A stretch of DNA of 35,807 nt, taken from the NCBI RefSeq assembly GCF_036402745.1, contig NZ_DASWSJ010000229.1, forward strand, positions 1 to 35,807, in the 5' to 3' direction. The stretch's first letter is position 1, and each line of letters begins with the position of its first letter. A program made the position numbers and the translations under genes. This DNA comes from Actinophytocola sp036402745. Its GTDB lineage: Bacteria; Actinomycetota; Actinomycetes; Mycobacteriales; Pseudonocardiaceae. This document shows, in pieces, positions 1-10,269 of the stretch. The notes under the pieces were generated by a model. The model ran no database searches. It was given only the letters and a program-made list of their open reading frames with translations, and was not told the origin of the DNA.

Positions 1-623
<623 letters not shown>

Positions 624-627
<4 letters not shown>

Positions 628-2036
628 CTTCGAATCTGGACCAGGTCCAGTCCTTCTGCGCCAACCAGCGATGGTTCGGTGAGAAGGGACACGACGTCAA
701 CGTCGACGCGATGGCCACCTCGGTGTGGCTGTCGGACGGGGGCGTCTGGCCTGCGGTCCGGATCGGGTTCGTCTACTGTGCCGGGCCGCCCGGGGCGGAG
801 AACGCAATCCGGGTCTACCAGCTGCCGCTCAGCTATCACCGCGAGCCGGTCGACAACCTCGGCCACGCGCTGATCGGGGACTGGGACGAGCAGGACCTCG
901 GCGACACGAGGGTCTGGGTGTACGACGCGCTGCACGACAAGGAGGCGACGCCGTACTGGCTGGACGCGCTCACGCACGGGCGCCGGCTGGACGGACTGGA
1001 GTTCCACCCGGTGCACGCGCCGGAGAACTCCACCGTCGTGCCGGATGACGCGCAGTCGCTCGTCCTCACCGTCGAGCAGAGCAACACTTCGCTGGTCTTC
1101 GGCGACACCGCACTGCTGAAGGTGTTCCGCCGGCTCGAGCCCGGGAGCAACCCCGGGGTCGAGATCGAGTCGGCGCTCACCGAGGCGGGCTCCGAGCTGG
1201 TTCCCGAGGTGCTCGGATCGGCGCGTGGCTCCTGGCCGCGGGCCGGCGGCGGCACCGACTCCGGCGACCTGGCGATGATGACGGTGTTCGAGAAGAACGC
1301 GACCGACGGCTGGTCGTACGCGACCACCTCGGTCCGCGACCTGTACGCCGAGGCGGACCTGCACGCCGACGAGGTCGGCGGGGATTTCGCCGCCGAGTCG
1401 TACCGGCTCGGCGCGAGCACCGCGGAGGTGCACGCCGAGCTGGCCAAGGCGCTCGGCACAGACGTGTGGGAGCCGGCCCAGATGGTCCAGCACGCGGCTG
1501 CGATGAAACGCCGGCTGGACAAGGCCGCCGCGGCGGTGCCCGAGCTGGACCAGTACGCCGTCGGACTCGGCCACGCCTTCGACGCGCTCGCGGCGTACGA
1601 CGAACCGGTCTCGGTGCAGCGGATCCACGGGGATTTCCACCTGGGTCAGGTACTGCGGACCATCGACGGCTGGAAGCTGATCGACTTCGAGGGCGAGCCG
1701 GCCAAGTCGCTGGTCGAGCGGCGCGCGCTGGACACCCCGATCAAGGACATCGCGGGGATGCTGCGGTCCTTCGACTACGCGGCCCGCTCGCTGCTGGCCG
1801 ACCACCAGGGCGACCAGCAGATCGCCTACCGGGCCGCCGAGTGGGCGAGCCGGAACCGCCGCGCGTTCTGCGACGGGTACTCCGAGGTGGCGGGGGCGGA
1901 TCCGCGCGACCAGGACGTACTGCTCAGTGCGTTCCTGGCCGACAAGGTCATCTACGAGACGCTCTACGAGGCCCGGAACAGACCGACCTGGCTGCCGATC
2001 CCGCTGGCCGCGGCCGCGCAACTGAGCGGCGAGTAA
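624..2036 (+). CDS. mak: maltokinase
   Basis: A 470-residue maltokinase (Pep2/Mak family), which phosphorylates maltose with ATP to maltose 1-phosphate, the donor used by GlgE. The GTG start at 624 overlaps the treS stop and has an AGGAG Shine-Dalgarno at 611-615. The protein has the N-terminal cap typical of Mak (FCANQRWFGEKG, residues about 10-21). The kinase fold is aminoglycoside-phosphotransferase-like, with HGDFHLGQ as catalytic loop and IDFEGEPAKS as the metal-binding DFG-like segment. Length matches the family (about 450-470). The stop lies in an 11-bp tandem duplication (2026-2047). glgB follows after about 170 bp in the same direction. Confidence 0.95.
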
Positions 2037-2047
2037 GCGGCGAGTAA
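2026..2047 (+). repeat. 11-bp tandem duplication at the maltokinase stop codon
   Basis: GCGGCGAGTAA occurs twice back to back (2026-2036 and 2037-2047). The first copy carries the last sense codons and the TAA stop of mak, the second lies just outside. It looks like a recent slippage duplication with no effect on the protein. Confidence 0.8.
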
Positions 2048-2206
2048 GCGGCCGAGCCGATCACACCACGTCCGGCTTCGCCTGGCCCCGCGCCACCCGC
2101 TTGCCGCCGTCCGCGACGCCTTGGAGCAGGGGCCGTCCGCCTGCGCCTGTGTAGGCCTGAAGCAGTCGGGTACGGGGTGCAGAAGATGAGGTGCTGATCG
2201 GGCAGG

Positions 2207-4531
2207 ATGGGGTGTATGGAATCGAACGAGCGTGGGACCGAAGTGGGCACGCCGTTGTCCGGGCAGTCGTCCGGGCAGTCGTCCGGGCCGTTGTCCGAGC
2301 CGATGACCGAGCCGCCGAAGAAGGTCGAGGTTCCGGTTGAGGCGGGACCCGGAGCGGTCGCGGTGGATCGTTCGGTGCTCGAGCGGTTGGTGCACGGGAC
2401 CTACCACGACCCGCACCAGGTGCTCGGGCCGCATCTCGGCGACGGATCGGTGACACTGCGGGTCTTGCGGCCGTTCGCGAAGTCGGTCACCGCGGTGTTC
2501 GACGACCAGCGGGTCGAGCTGCGGCACGAGTACGAGGGGATCTGGGTCGGTTCACTCGCGGTCGACAAGGTGCCCGACTACCGGCTCGAGGTTGCCTACG
2601 CGGACGGCCCCCCGCTGGAGATCGACGACCCGTACCGCTACCTGCCGTCGCTCGGCGAGATGGACCTGCATCTGATCGGCGAAGGCCGGCACGAGCAGCT
2701 GTGGACCGTGCTCGGCGCGCACGTCCGCCGGTACGACGGTCCGACCGGCTCGGTGACCGGCACGTCCTTCGCGGTCTGGGCGCCGAACGCGCAAGGCATC
2801 CGGCTGACGGCGGACTTCAACTTCTGGGACGGCCGGGCGCATCCGATGCGCTCGCTCGGCGGCAGCGGGGTCTGGGAACTGTTCGTGCCGGGCGTCGGCC
2901 CCGGCACGCGGTACAAGTTCGACATCTGCGGGCGCGACGGAGTCTGGCGGCAGAAGGCCGACCCGATGGCGAACCTGGCCGAGACTCCCCCGGCGAACGC
3001 GTCGGTGGTGACCGAGTCGTCGTACGAGTGGAAGGACGACGCGTGGCTCGAGCGCCGCGCGGCCTCCCAGGCACACGCCGAGCCGATGAGCGTCTACGAG
3101 GTTCACCTCGGCTCCTGGCGCAAGGGCCGGTCGTACCGCGAACTGGCGGACGAGCTCGTTGCCTATGTCAACGAGCTGGGTTTCACCCACGTCGAGTTCA
3201 TGCCGGTGATGGAGCATCCGTTCGGTGGGTCCTGGGGCTACCAGGTCACCTCGTACTTCGCGCCGACCTCGCGCTTCGGCGATCCCGACGGCTTCCGGTT
3301 CCTGGTCGACTCGCTGCACCAGGCGAACATCGGCGTGATCGTCGACTGGGTCCCGGCCCACTTCCCGAAGGACGCCTGGGCGCTCGCCCGGTTCGACGGG
3401 ACTCCGCTCTACGAGCACCCGGACCCGCGCCGCGGTGAGCAGCCGGACTGGGGCACCCTGGTGTTCGACTTCGGCCGTCCGCAGGTGCGGAACTTCCTGG
3501 TCGCGAATGCGCTCTACTGGGCCGAGGAGTTCCACATCGACGGCCTGCGGGTCGACGCGGTCGCCTCGATGCTCTACCTCGACTACTCGCGCAAGGAAGG
3601 CGAGTGGCTCCCGAACGTCCACGGTGGACGCGAGAACCTCGACGCGGTCCGGTTCCTGCAGGAGCTCAACGCCACCGTCTACAAGCACCACCCGGGCGCC
3701 ATCATGGTGGCCGAGGAGTCCACCGCCTGGCCGGGCGTCACGCGCCCGACCCATCTCGGCGGGCTGGGCTTCGGGTTCAAGTGGAACATGGGCTGGATGC
3801 ACGACACGCTCAGCTACGTCGGCCACGACCCGGTGCACCGCTCCTACCACCACAACGAGCTCACCTTCTCGCTGATGTACGCGTGGAGCGAGAACTTCGT
3901 GCTGCCGCTGTCGCACGACGAGGTGGTGCACGGCAAGGGCTCGCTGTGGACCCGGATGCCCGGCGACGACTGGAACAAGGCGGCCGGGCTGCGCTCGCTG
4001 CTCGCGTTCATGTGGGCCCACCCGGGCAAGCAGCTGCTGTTCATGGGCGGCGAGTTCGGCCAGACCCAGGAGTGGTCGGAGAGCCGCTCGCTCGACTGGC
4101 ACCTGCTGGAGCAGCCGCTGCACGGCGGGCTGCAGCGGCTCGTGGGCGACCTCAACCGGCAGTACAAGGACCACTCCGCGCTCTTCGCCGCGGACACCCG
4201 GCCCGAGGGCTTCGCCTGGATCGACGCCAACGACTCGGCCAACAACGTGGCGAGCTTCCTGCGCTACGACCCGTCGCGGCCGGGCAGCGTGGTGGCCTGC
4301 GTGGCCAACTTCGCCGGCCACCCGCACCGCGACTACCGGGTCGGGCTCCCCCAGGCCGGCCGCTGGCGCGAGGTGCTCAACACCGACGCGCAGGACTACG
4401 GCGGGTCCGGCTGGGGCAACCTGGGCGGCGTCGACGCCGTCGAGGAGCCGTGGCACGGGCAGCCCGCGTCGGCGCTGCTGCAGCTGCCACCGCAGGGCGT
4501 GGTCTGGCTGGCCCCGGCCCCCGAGATCTGA
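2207..4531 (+). CDS. glgB: 1,4-alpha-glucan branching enzyme
   Basis: A branching enzyme (GH13) that introduces alpha-1,6 branches into alpha-glucan made by GlgE or glycogen synthase. The order is a CBM48-like N-terminal region, then the catalytic barrel with the branching-enzyme hallmark SWGYQVTSYFAPTSRFG. The nucleophile is the aspartate in DGLRVDAV (about D450), the acid/base is in AEESTAW (about E503), and LSHDEVVHGKG holds the transition-state residues. From ATG 2207 it is 774 residues; ATG 2216 is in frame and equally possible, since neither has a strong ribosome site. The first ~40 residues are a low-complexity Ser/Gly/Gln/Pro extension encoded by a 12-bp repeat (GTCGTCCGGGCA-like, about 2255-2300). 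Such variable N-termini are common in actinobacterial GlgB. It follows treS-mak and is followed after 4 bp by an MFS gene. Confidence 0.95.
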   Translation: MGCMESNERGTEVGTPLSGQSSGQSSGPLSEPMTEPPKKVEVPVEAGPGAVAVDRSVLERLVHGTYHDPHQVLGPHLGDGSVTLRVLRPFAKSVTAVFDDQRVELRHEYEGIWVGSLAVDKVPDYRLEVAYADGPPLEIDDPYRYLPSLGEMDLHLIGEGRHEQLWTVLGAHVRRYDGPTGSVTGTSFAVWAPNAQGIRLTADFNFWDGRAHPMRSLGGSGVWELFVPGVGPGTRYKFDICGRDGVWRQKADPMANLAETPPANASVVTESSYEWKDDAWLERRAASQAHAEPMSVYEVHLGSWRKGRSYRELADELVAYVNELGFTHVEFMPVMEHPFGGSWGYQVTSYFAPTSRFGDPDGFRFLVDSLHQANIGVIVDWVPAHFPKDAWALARFDGTPLYEHPDPRRGEQPDWGTLVFDFGRPQVRNFLVANALYWAEEFHIDGLRVDAVASMLYLDYSRKEGEWLPNVHGGRENLDAVRFLQELNATVYKHHPGAIMVAEESTAWPGVTRPTHLGGLGFGFKWNMGWMHDTLSYVGHDPVHRSYHHNELTFSLMYAWSENFVLPLSHDEVVHGKGSLWTRMPGDDWNKAAGLRSLLAFMWAHPGKQLLFMGGEFGQTQEWSESRSLDWHLLEQPLHGGLQRLVGDLNRQYKDHSALFAADTRPEGFAWIDANDSANNVASFLRYDPSRPGSVVACVANFAGHPHRDYRVGLPQAGRWREVLNTDAQDYGGSGWGNLGGVDAVEEPWHGQPASALLQLPPQGVVWLAPAPEI

Positions 4532-4535
4532 GAGC

Positions 4536-5744
4536 TTGCGCCGCTACCGTGAGCTGCTCGGCGTGCCGGGTGTGCTCAGGCTGACCCTTGCGGTCCTGCT
4601 CAGCCGGGTGACCACGTCGATGCTCAACCTGACGCTCCTGGTCGCGGTCACGCAGTCCTACGGCTACGCCGAGGCCGGCCTGGTGCTGATGGTGTTCGCG
4701 GTGAGCACCGCCGTCGTCGGCCCGGCGCGGGGCCGGCTCGCGGACCGCAGGGAGCCGCGGCGGGTCCTGCTCACCCTGCTGGCGGGGCACATGGTCGCCT
4801 ACACCGGGCTGCTCGCGGGGCTCGCGGCGACCGCGCCGGTCGAGGTGCTGTTCCTCGCGGCCGCCGTGCTGGGCGTCACCGTGCCACCGGCCGGGCCGGT
4901 GGTCCGCGGCGTGTGGCCGAGCCTGGTGGCGGCCGACCGGCTGCCCACCGCGTACGCGTTCGACGCGGCGCTCAACAACGCGACGTTCGTCTCGGGCCCG
5001 ATGATCGCGGGTGGTCTGCTGCTGGTGCTGCCCCCGGCCGGGGCGATGGCGATCACCGGCGCGATGAAGCTCGCCGGCGACGCGCTGGTGGCCCTCGCGC
5101 CGGCGATCCGCCGCGTCGGCGAGCCCACGGAGGCCCGGCAGCACGCCCGGCAGCACGGTGCGGCGAGGATGTTCGGCCCGCTGGTCGACGGCCGGATCCG
5201 GCTGCTGCTGGCGATGATCGCGCTGGACACGTTCGCGTTCGGCTGCCTCGAGGTCACCGCGGTCGCCGCCGCCTCCGGGCAGGGCTCGGCGGGCGTGTTC
5301 ACGAGCCTTCTCGCGCTCGGCGGCGTGGTCAGCGGGATCGCCTACGGGGCACGCACGTGGCCGGGTGGGCCGCGGGCCCAGCTGATCGTGCTGCACACCG
5401 GCGCGGCGCTGGCGCTGCTGGCCGGTGCGGCGGCCGGCCCGGCCGGTGCGGGCCTGGTCGCCGTCGGCGCCGCGTTCACCCTGTTCGGCCTGCTCTCCGG
5501 GCCGGTGGAGACGTTGCAGCAGGTCCTCGTCGGGGACCTGAGCCCACCCGGGCAGCGAATCGAGGCGTTCGCGTGGGTGTTCAGCATCATGTGGGCCGGC
5601 TTCGGCGTCGGCACCACGATCGCCGGGCAGCTCGCGGGCCCCGGCACCACCGCGCCGACGCTGCTGGTCGGGGCTGGTGCGCAGGCCGCGATCGTGGCGC
5701 TGGCGGCGGTGAACGTGGCCGGATTGCGCCGCTCGGCGACATGA
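4536..5744 (+). CDS. MFS transporter
   Basis: A 402-residue multi-helix membrane protein of the major facilitator superfamily. Hydrophobic helices run through the length. The cytoplasmic loop between helices 2 and 3 carries a degenerate MFS signature GRLADRREPRR (around residues 66-76). The start is taken as TTG 4536, only 4 bp after the glgB stop; the first residues RRYRELLGVPGVLRLTL fit an MFS cytoplasmic N-terminus, but the ribosome site is weak. Substrate is unknown. Transcription is probably shared with glgB. A functional link to alpha-glucan is only suggested by position. Confidence 0.85.
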   Translation: MRRYRELLGVPGVLRLTLAVLLSRVTTSMLNLTLLVAVTQSYGYAEAGLVLMVFAVSTAVVGPARGRLADRREPRRVLLTLLAGHMVAYTGLLAGLAATAPVEVLFLAAAVLGVTVPPAGPVVRGVWPSLVAADRLPTAYAFDAALNNATFVSGPMIAGGLLLVLPPAGAMAITGAMKLAGDALVALAPAIRRVGEPTEARQHARQHGAARMFGPLVDGRIRLLLAMIALDTFAFGCLEVTAVAAASGQGSAGVFTSLLALGGVVSGIAYGARTWPGGPRAQLIVLHTGAALALLAGAAAGPAGAGLVAVGAAFTLFGLLSGPVETLQQVLVGDLSPPGQRIEAFAWVFSIMWAGFGVGTTIAGQLAGPGTTAPTLLVGAGAQAAIVALAAVNVAGLRRSAT

Positions 5745-5772
5745 CGTGGGTGGGGGCGGGCACACTGGACGC

Positions 5773-7170
5773 GTGCGCATCCGATCCGGCGTCTCCGCTG
5801 TGCTGCTGCTGTCCGTGGTCACCGGCCTCACGGCGTGCACCACGGCCATCGCGGGCAGCCCGACCAGCTCCGGCTCGGTGGTCTCGCACACCGACCCCAA
5901 CGCGCCGGGGGGCATCGACCCGTCGTTCGTGAAGAACACCGACGGCGGGGAGATCGACCGGCTCGCCGCCGCCGTGCTCGCGGACGTCAAGTCGTACTGG
6001 TCGGAGACGTTCCCGAAGACGTTCGGCGGCCAGTGGAAGGACCTGACCGGCGGTTACTACTCGGTCGACACCACCGACCCGAACGCGCCCGCGCCACCGT
6101 GCGTGGACAAGGCGACCGACGTCGAGGGCAACGCGTTCTACTGCCCGACCGCCGACGTCATGGCCTGGGACCGGGCGGCGCTGCTGCCGGTGCTCAAGGA
6201 GCGGTTCGGCGAGGCCGCGGTGATGCTGGTGCTGGCGCACGAGATGGGGCACGCGGTGCAGCGGCGGGCCGGGCTCACCATCGAGCAGCAGCGGGCCGAC
6301 CCGGCGAAGTACCCGACGATCCTCATCGAGGCGCAGGCCGACTGCTATGCCGGGTCGTTCGTGCGCTGGGTCGCCGACGACAACGCCACCTACCTGCAGA
6401 TCGCCACGGACCGGCTGGACTCCGCGCTGGAGTCGCTGATCACGTTCCGGGACCCGATCGGCACCCAGCAGACCGACGCGGGCGCGCACGGCGACGCGTT
6501 CGACCGGGTGTCCGCGTTCCAGGACGGGTTCGACTCGGGCGCGAAGCTGTGCGCCGGGATGAGCATGGACAACCGCACGTTCACCCAGACGGGCTTCATC
6601 AACGCGGCCGACGCCCAGAGCGGCGGCAACCTCGAGTTCAACCAGATGCTCAACTCGATCACGCCCAAGCTCAACGCGTACTTCAGCGGTCTGGTCACCC
6701 GGCGGGGCGGGCAGTGGAAGGAGCCCAGCCTCAGCCCCACCGAGGCCCGGCCGAACTGCACGAACGCCGACCAGGGCCCGGTGGCGTACTGCCCGGACGC
6801 GACCAAGATCGACTTCGACACCAAGACCGAGCTGCCCGGGATCCACACGAAGATCGGCGACTACGCCACCGGCACGCTGCTGGCCAGCCGGTTCGCCGTG
6901 GCCGCGCTGACCGACCTGCGGAAGCCGACGGAGGGCAGCAACTCCCAGCACGACCTGGTCTGCCTGGCCGGCTCGTTCACCGGCTCGCTGCTCAACCTCG
7001 ACCAGCAGTACCTGTCCCCGGGCGACCTCGACGAGGCCATCCAGGTCCTGCTCACCTACGACTACGCCGCCCGGGACATCAAGGGCAAGTTCATCCCGAC
7101 GGGCTTCGAGCGCGTCCGGGCCTTCCGCAAGGGCGTCGTGGACGGCGACAAGTCCTGCGGCCTGGACTGA
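5773..7170 (+). CDS. neutral zinc metallopeptidase, lipoprotein (first of two paralogues)
   Basis: A predicted exported zinc peptidase. From GTG 5773 the protein is 465 residues and begins with a lipoprotein signal peptide whose lipobox is LTAC (lipidated Cys about residue 22). An earlier in-frame GTG at 5746 would add nine Gly-rich residues ahead of the signal and is less likely. The zinc motif is HEMGH (His156 and His160), with the Glu in EAQADCYAG (about Glu186) as likely third ligand. This is the arrangement of the neutral zinc metallopeptidase family (YpfJ-like, PF04228 type). Conserved Cys residues (CVDKAT, YCPT, CLAGSF) suggest disulfides outside the membrane. It resembles the protein at 7671-9146 throughout, so the pair arose by duplication. 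Substrates are unknown. Confidence 0.85.
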   Translation: MRIRSGVSAVLLLSVVTGLTACTTAIAGSPTSSGSVVSHTDPNAPGGIDPSFVKNTDGGEIDRLAAAVLADVKSYWSETFPKTFGGQWKDLTGGYYSVDTTDPNAPAPPCVDKATDVEGNAFYCPTADVMAWDRAALLPVLKERFGEAAVMLVLAHEMGHAVQRRAGLTIEQQRADPAKYPTILIEAQADCYAGSFVRWVADDNATYLQIATDRLDSALESLITFRDPIGTQQTDAGAHGDAFDRVSAFQDGFDSGAKLCAGMSMDNRTFTQTGFINAADAQSGGNLEFNQMLNSITPKLNAYFSGLVTRRGGQWKEPSLSPTEARPNCTNADQGPVAYCPDATKIDFDTKTELPGIHTKIGDYATGTLLASRFAVAALTDLRKPTEGSNSQHDLVCLAGSFTGSLLNLDQQYLSPGDLDEAIQVLLTYDYAARDIKGKFIPTGFERVRAFRKGVVDGDKSCGLD

Positions 7171-7242
7171 CCCGTGGACACCGCTCCGCTCCCCCGCTAA
7201 CGTCGCTCCAGCAACAAATTCGCGAAATCACTGGGGGTTTCG

Positions 7243-7578
7243 GTGCGAAAGTTTGCCACGTCCTTGCTCGTCGTCCTCGGCCTCGCCGTCGTGCTCGCCG
7301 GTGGCCTCGCCGCGGCCCCGGCCGCCGCCTCCGCCGACCCCGTCGGCACCAACACCTTCTGCAGCAGGGGCTACCTGCACCGAGTCGTCGTCGACCCCGG
7401 GTCGTCGCTCTACATTCGCAGTCAGCCCTCGCCCACCGCCCCGACGGTCGGCAGCCTGCTCAACGGGACGCAGATCGTCACCACCGGCCTCACGCCCACC
7501 AACGGCTACCTCTACAACACCACCTACGGGCCCGGCTGGGTGGCCGCCGCGTACCTCACCTACCTGCGCTGCGCCTGA
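7243..7578 (+). CDS. small secreted protein with SH3-like domain
   Basis: A 111-residue secreted protein. The GTG start at 7243 has a GGGGG ribosome site at 7233-7237. A classical Sec signal peptide spans about residues 1-31 (RKF, long hydrophobic run, then AAASADP as cleavage region). The mature part, about 80 residues, reads like a bacterial SH3 domain: a VDPGSSLYIRSQPS opening, then VGSLLNGTQIV, and a closing GPGWVAAAYLTYL. Two Cys residues, one at each end, could form a disulfide. Such domains usually bind cell-wall peptides. It sits between two metallopeptidase lipoproteins in the same direction, so a joint role at the envelope is plausible but unproven. Confidence 0.8.
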   Translation: MRKFATSLLVVLGLAVVLAGGLAAAPAAASADPVGTNTFCSRGYLHRVVVDPGSSLYIRSQPSPTAPTVGSLLNGTQIVTTGLTPTNGYLYNTTYGPGWVAAAYLTYLRCA

Positions 7579-7670
7579 AACCCAGCACTCCACCGGTTCG
7601 CCGAACACGCGAGGCGGGGCCCCAGTAGGGTGCCTCCAGCGTGGTTGGTCCGGGTACCGGAGGGGATGCA

Positions 7671-9146
7671 ATGCGGGGATTGTGGCGGATCGGGCTGGGG
7701 CTTGCCTCGGTCGCGGCGGTGATCGCTCAGCTGGGGGGCTGTGCGGGGCAGACGGTCGCGGGAACGCCGTCGGCCATGGGAGGCATCGACCCGACCAACG
7801 CCGGTGGGCTCGAGGTCAGCAACGGGCCCAGCGGGCCCCGGCAGGGCGTCGACGACGCCAAGCTGACGGTCGAGGGTGCGGACGGCGGCGCGATGGACAA
7901 GATCGCCACCAACGCGATCGGCGACCTCTACGACTACTGGGACAAGCAGCTGCCGACGCTGTTCGACGAGAAGTTCACCAAGCTCACCCGCCTGGTGTCC
8001 TACGACTCAGACGGCGCGGGCGTCACCATCTGCGGCACCAGCACCGCGGGCTTGGTCAACGCGTTCTACTGCGGTGGCGGCGGCGAGGACGCGATCGCCT
8101 GGGACCGGGGCGTGCTGCTGCCGATGCTCAACAAGCAGTTCGGCCCGATGTCGGTCGTCGGCGTGCTCGCCCACGAGATGGGGCACGCCATACAGTCCCG
8201 GCTCGGCGCGAAGTCGAACATGAGCCAGAGCACGCCGACGATCGTGCGCGAGCAGCAGGCCGACTGCTACATGGGCAACTTCTTCCGCTACGTCGCGGAG
8301 GGCAACTCCGCGCACTTCCAGATCAACACCGGCAAGGGCCTCAACGACATCCTCGCCACGCTGTTCTTCATCCGCGACCCCGCGGGCTTCGACCACATGA
8401 CCGAGGGCGCGCACGGCCTCGCCTTCGACCGGGTCTACGCGTTCCAGGAGGGCTTCACCCACGACCCGAAGCGGTGCGCGGACATGGACCCGGCCGAGAT
8501 CGACGGCCGGATCGCGGAGAAGCAGCGCAGCAACGCGGAGATCAAGCAGTCCAACGAGGGTGACATCGACCCGACCGAGGCCAAGAACCTGCAGGCACTG
8601 CAGGAGAGCCTCAACGACGCGTTCAAGGACAACGGCTCCGACCAGCCGCAGATCACCGGCAACGGCTCGACGTGCAAGACCGGCGAGGCGACCAAGCCGG
8701 TGACCTACTGCCCCGACGACAACGCCGTGGGCTTCGACGCGGCCTCGCTCAAGGCGCTCGCTGCCAAGCCGGACCCGAACGCGCAGCCCGGTCAGCAGGG
8801 CAGCGGCGGCCTCGGCGACTTCGCCGCGTTCGCCGAGATCGCGTCCCGCTACACGCTGTCCATCCAGAAGTCGATGGGCCTGCCGCTCGACGACAAGAAG
8901 GCCGGGCTGCGGACCGCGTGCCTCACCGGCGCGTGGGCGGGCTTCACCAACGAGGACGCCAAGGACCGGCGGCTGCGCCTGGCCATCGGCGACCTCGACG
9001 AGGCGGTGGCCGAACTCCTGCAGGAGGAGAGCCTGATCGCCGCGGACGTCAACGGCAAGCGGGTCGAGGCCGGCTTCGCCCGGGTGGAGGCGTTCCGCCG
9101 CGGCTTCATGGAGGGCTCGGCGCCCTGCACGAAGGACTTCGCCTAA
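7671..9146 (+). CDS. neutral zinc metallopeptidase, lipoprotein (second paralogue)
   Basis: A 491-residue exported zinc peptidase. ATG 7671 is chosen over the in-frame GTG 7641 because GGAGGGG at 7659-7665 is correctly spaced and the signal peptide then starts MRGLWRIGLG. The lipobox is LGGC (Cys about 24). The zinc site is HEMGH (His168, His172) plus Glu in EQQADCYMG (about Glu194). The same scaffold as the 5773-7170 protein recurs: FYCGGGGEDAIAWDRG, GAHGLAFDRVYAFQEGF and the C-terminal ARVEAFRRGF. A hydrophilic, Asn/Gln-rich insert around residues 285-330 distinguishes it. It ends just before a bidirectional terminator and faces the thioredoxin-like gene. Confidence 0.85.
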   Translation: MRGLWRIGLGLASVAAVIAQLGGCAGQTVAGTPSAMGGIDPTNAGGLEVSNGPSGPRQGVDDAKLTVEGADGGAMDKIATNAIGDLYDYWDKQLPTLFDEKFTKLTRLVSYDSDGAGVTICGTSTAGLVNAFYCGGGGEDAIAWDRGVLLPMLNKQFGPMSVVGVLAHEMGHAIQSRLGAKSNMSQSTPTIVREQQADCYMGNFFRYVAEGNSAHFQINTGKGLNDILATLFFIRDPAGFDHMTEGAHGLAFDRVYAFQEGFTHDPKRCADMDPAEIDGRIAEKQRSNAEIKQSNEGDIDPTEAKNLQALQESLNDAFKDNGSDQPQITGNGSTCKTGEATKPVTYCPDDNAVGFDAASLKALAAKPDPNAQPGQQGSGGLGDFAAFAEIASRYTLSIQKSMGLPLDDKKAGLRTACLTGAWAGFTNEDAKDRRLRLAIGDLDEAVAELLQEESLIAADVNGKRVEAGFARVEAFRRGFMEGSAPCTKDFA

Positions 9147-9168
9147 AGACACCGTCGCCTAAGAACAC

Positions 9169-9202
9169 CACGTCGGCCCCCCGGATCCGGGGGGCCGACG
9201 TG
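9169..9202. terminator. bidirectional terminator, perfect 34-bp palindrome
   Basis: CACGTCGGCCCCCCGG (9169-9184) is followed by AT and then by its exact reverse complement (9187-9202), giving a 16-bp perfect stem. It lies between the convergent metallopeptidase (ends 9146) and thioredoxin-like gene (ends 9216). No strong T tract follows, as is usual for actinobacterial terminators. Confidence 0.8.
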
Positions 9203-9215
9203 TGTCCGGGGTCGG

Positions 9216-10214
9216 TCAGTACAGGGCGCTGGCCAGGTCCCGCCGGGCCTTGACCACGCTCGGGTCCTCCGGCGGGAACAGGCCGAACAGCTCCACCAGA
9301 TGGTTGCGCGCCCGGTCCCGGTCCGCGCCGGAGGTGCGCTTGATCACCGACAACAGCCGGGAGAACGCCTGGTCCACCCGCTGCGACGCGAGCTCCACAT
9401 CGGCGGCGGCGAGCTGGGCGTCGATGTCCTCCGGCGACGTGTCCGCCCGCACGATGACCGACGGGTCCGCCGCCTCCGCCCGAGCGAGGAAGCGGACCTG
9501 CGCCAACGCGGACTTCGCCTGCTCGTTGGCCGGCTCGGCATCGAGGATCTTCTGGTACGCGGCCTCGGCCGCCGGGTAGTCGCCGCGCTCGAAGGCGTCC
9601 TCGGCCGCGGTGAACCGCTGGTCCTCGGGCTCGGGCTCCGGCTCCGGCGCTTCCACCCCGCTCTCGGCGGCGCGGATGCCCGGCAGGCGGTCGCGCAGGG
9701 CGTCCAGCAGCCCGGCGATCCACTGCTTCACCTGCGGTTCCGGCTGGGCGCCGGCGAACGCCTCGACCGGCTGGCCGCCGGCGATGGCGACCACCGTGGG
9801 GATGGACTGCACCCCGAAGAGCTGGGCGATCCGCGGGTTGGCGTCGACGTCGATCTTGGCGAGGATCCAGGCGCCGTTGCCGGCCTGGGCCAGCCGCTCG
9901 AGCAGCGGCGACAGCTGCTTGCACGGCTCGCACCACTCGGCCCACAGGTCGACGACGACCGGTACCTGCAGCGACCGCTCGACGACGTCGGACTGGAACG
10001 TCTCCTCGGTGGCCTCGATGACGAAGTCACCCGCGGCGTGCGGTGTGGTCTGCTGGCCGGCCTCCGGACCGGACGACGACGGCGGTGGCGCGGATGCCTG
10101 CCCGGCCGGCGGGCGTCTGGCCGCGTCCGCCCGGGCCTTGAGTGCGGAAAGATCGACAGCTCCGGACAGGGCGGCCGACAGAGCTGCGGTTTGACGTGGG
10201 TCTGGCCTTGTCAC
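9216..10214 (-). CDS. thioredoxin-like / TPR co-chaperone (YbbN/CnoX type)
   Basis: A 332-residue cytoplasmic protein with an N-terminal thioredoxin domain and C-terminal tetratricopeptide-like repeats, the architecture of YbbN (CnoX). The start is GTG at 10214 (VTRPDPRQ), preceded by AGGA about 9 nt upstream; longer in-frame starts add an unconserved tail. A Pro/Ala/Ser-rich linker covers about residues 33-60. The thioredoxin fold begins near residue 64 and keeps a full redox site WCEPC (Cys95, Cys98) and the cis-Pro motif SIPTVV. An EPEPEPED linker precedes helical repeats (FERGDYPAAEAAYQKILDAEP). E. coli YbbN lacks a standard CxxC, so this version may retain redox activity. Confidence 0.9.
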   Translation of the reverse strand: MTRPDPRQTAALSAALSGAVDLSALKARADAARRPPAGQASAPPPSSSGPEAGQQTTPHAAGDFVIEATEETFQSDVVERSLQVPVVVDLWAEWCEPCKQLSPLLERLAQAGNGAWILAKIDVDANPRIAQLFGVQSIPTVVAIAGGQPVEAFAGAQPEPQVKQWIAGLLDALRDRLPGIRAAESGVEAPEPEPEPEDQRFTAAEDAFERGDYPAAEAAYQKILDAEPANEQAKSALAQVRFLARAEAADPSVIVRADTSPEDIDAQLAAADVELASQRVDQAFSRLLSVIKRTSGADRDRARNHLVELFGLFPPEDPSVVKARRDLASALY

Positions 10215-10269
10215 ATAGCTATCCTGGCACGTCCCCGACATCACCCGTCGGGGCTACCGGCAAAGCGGC

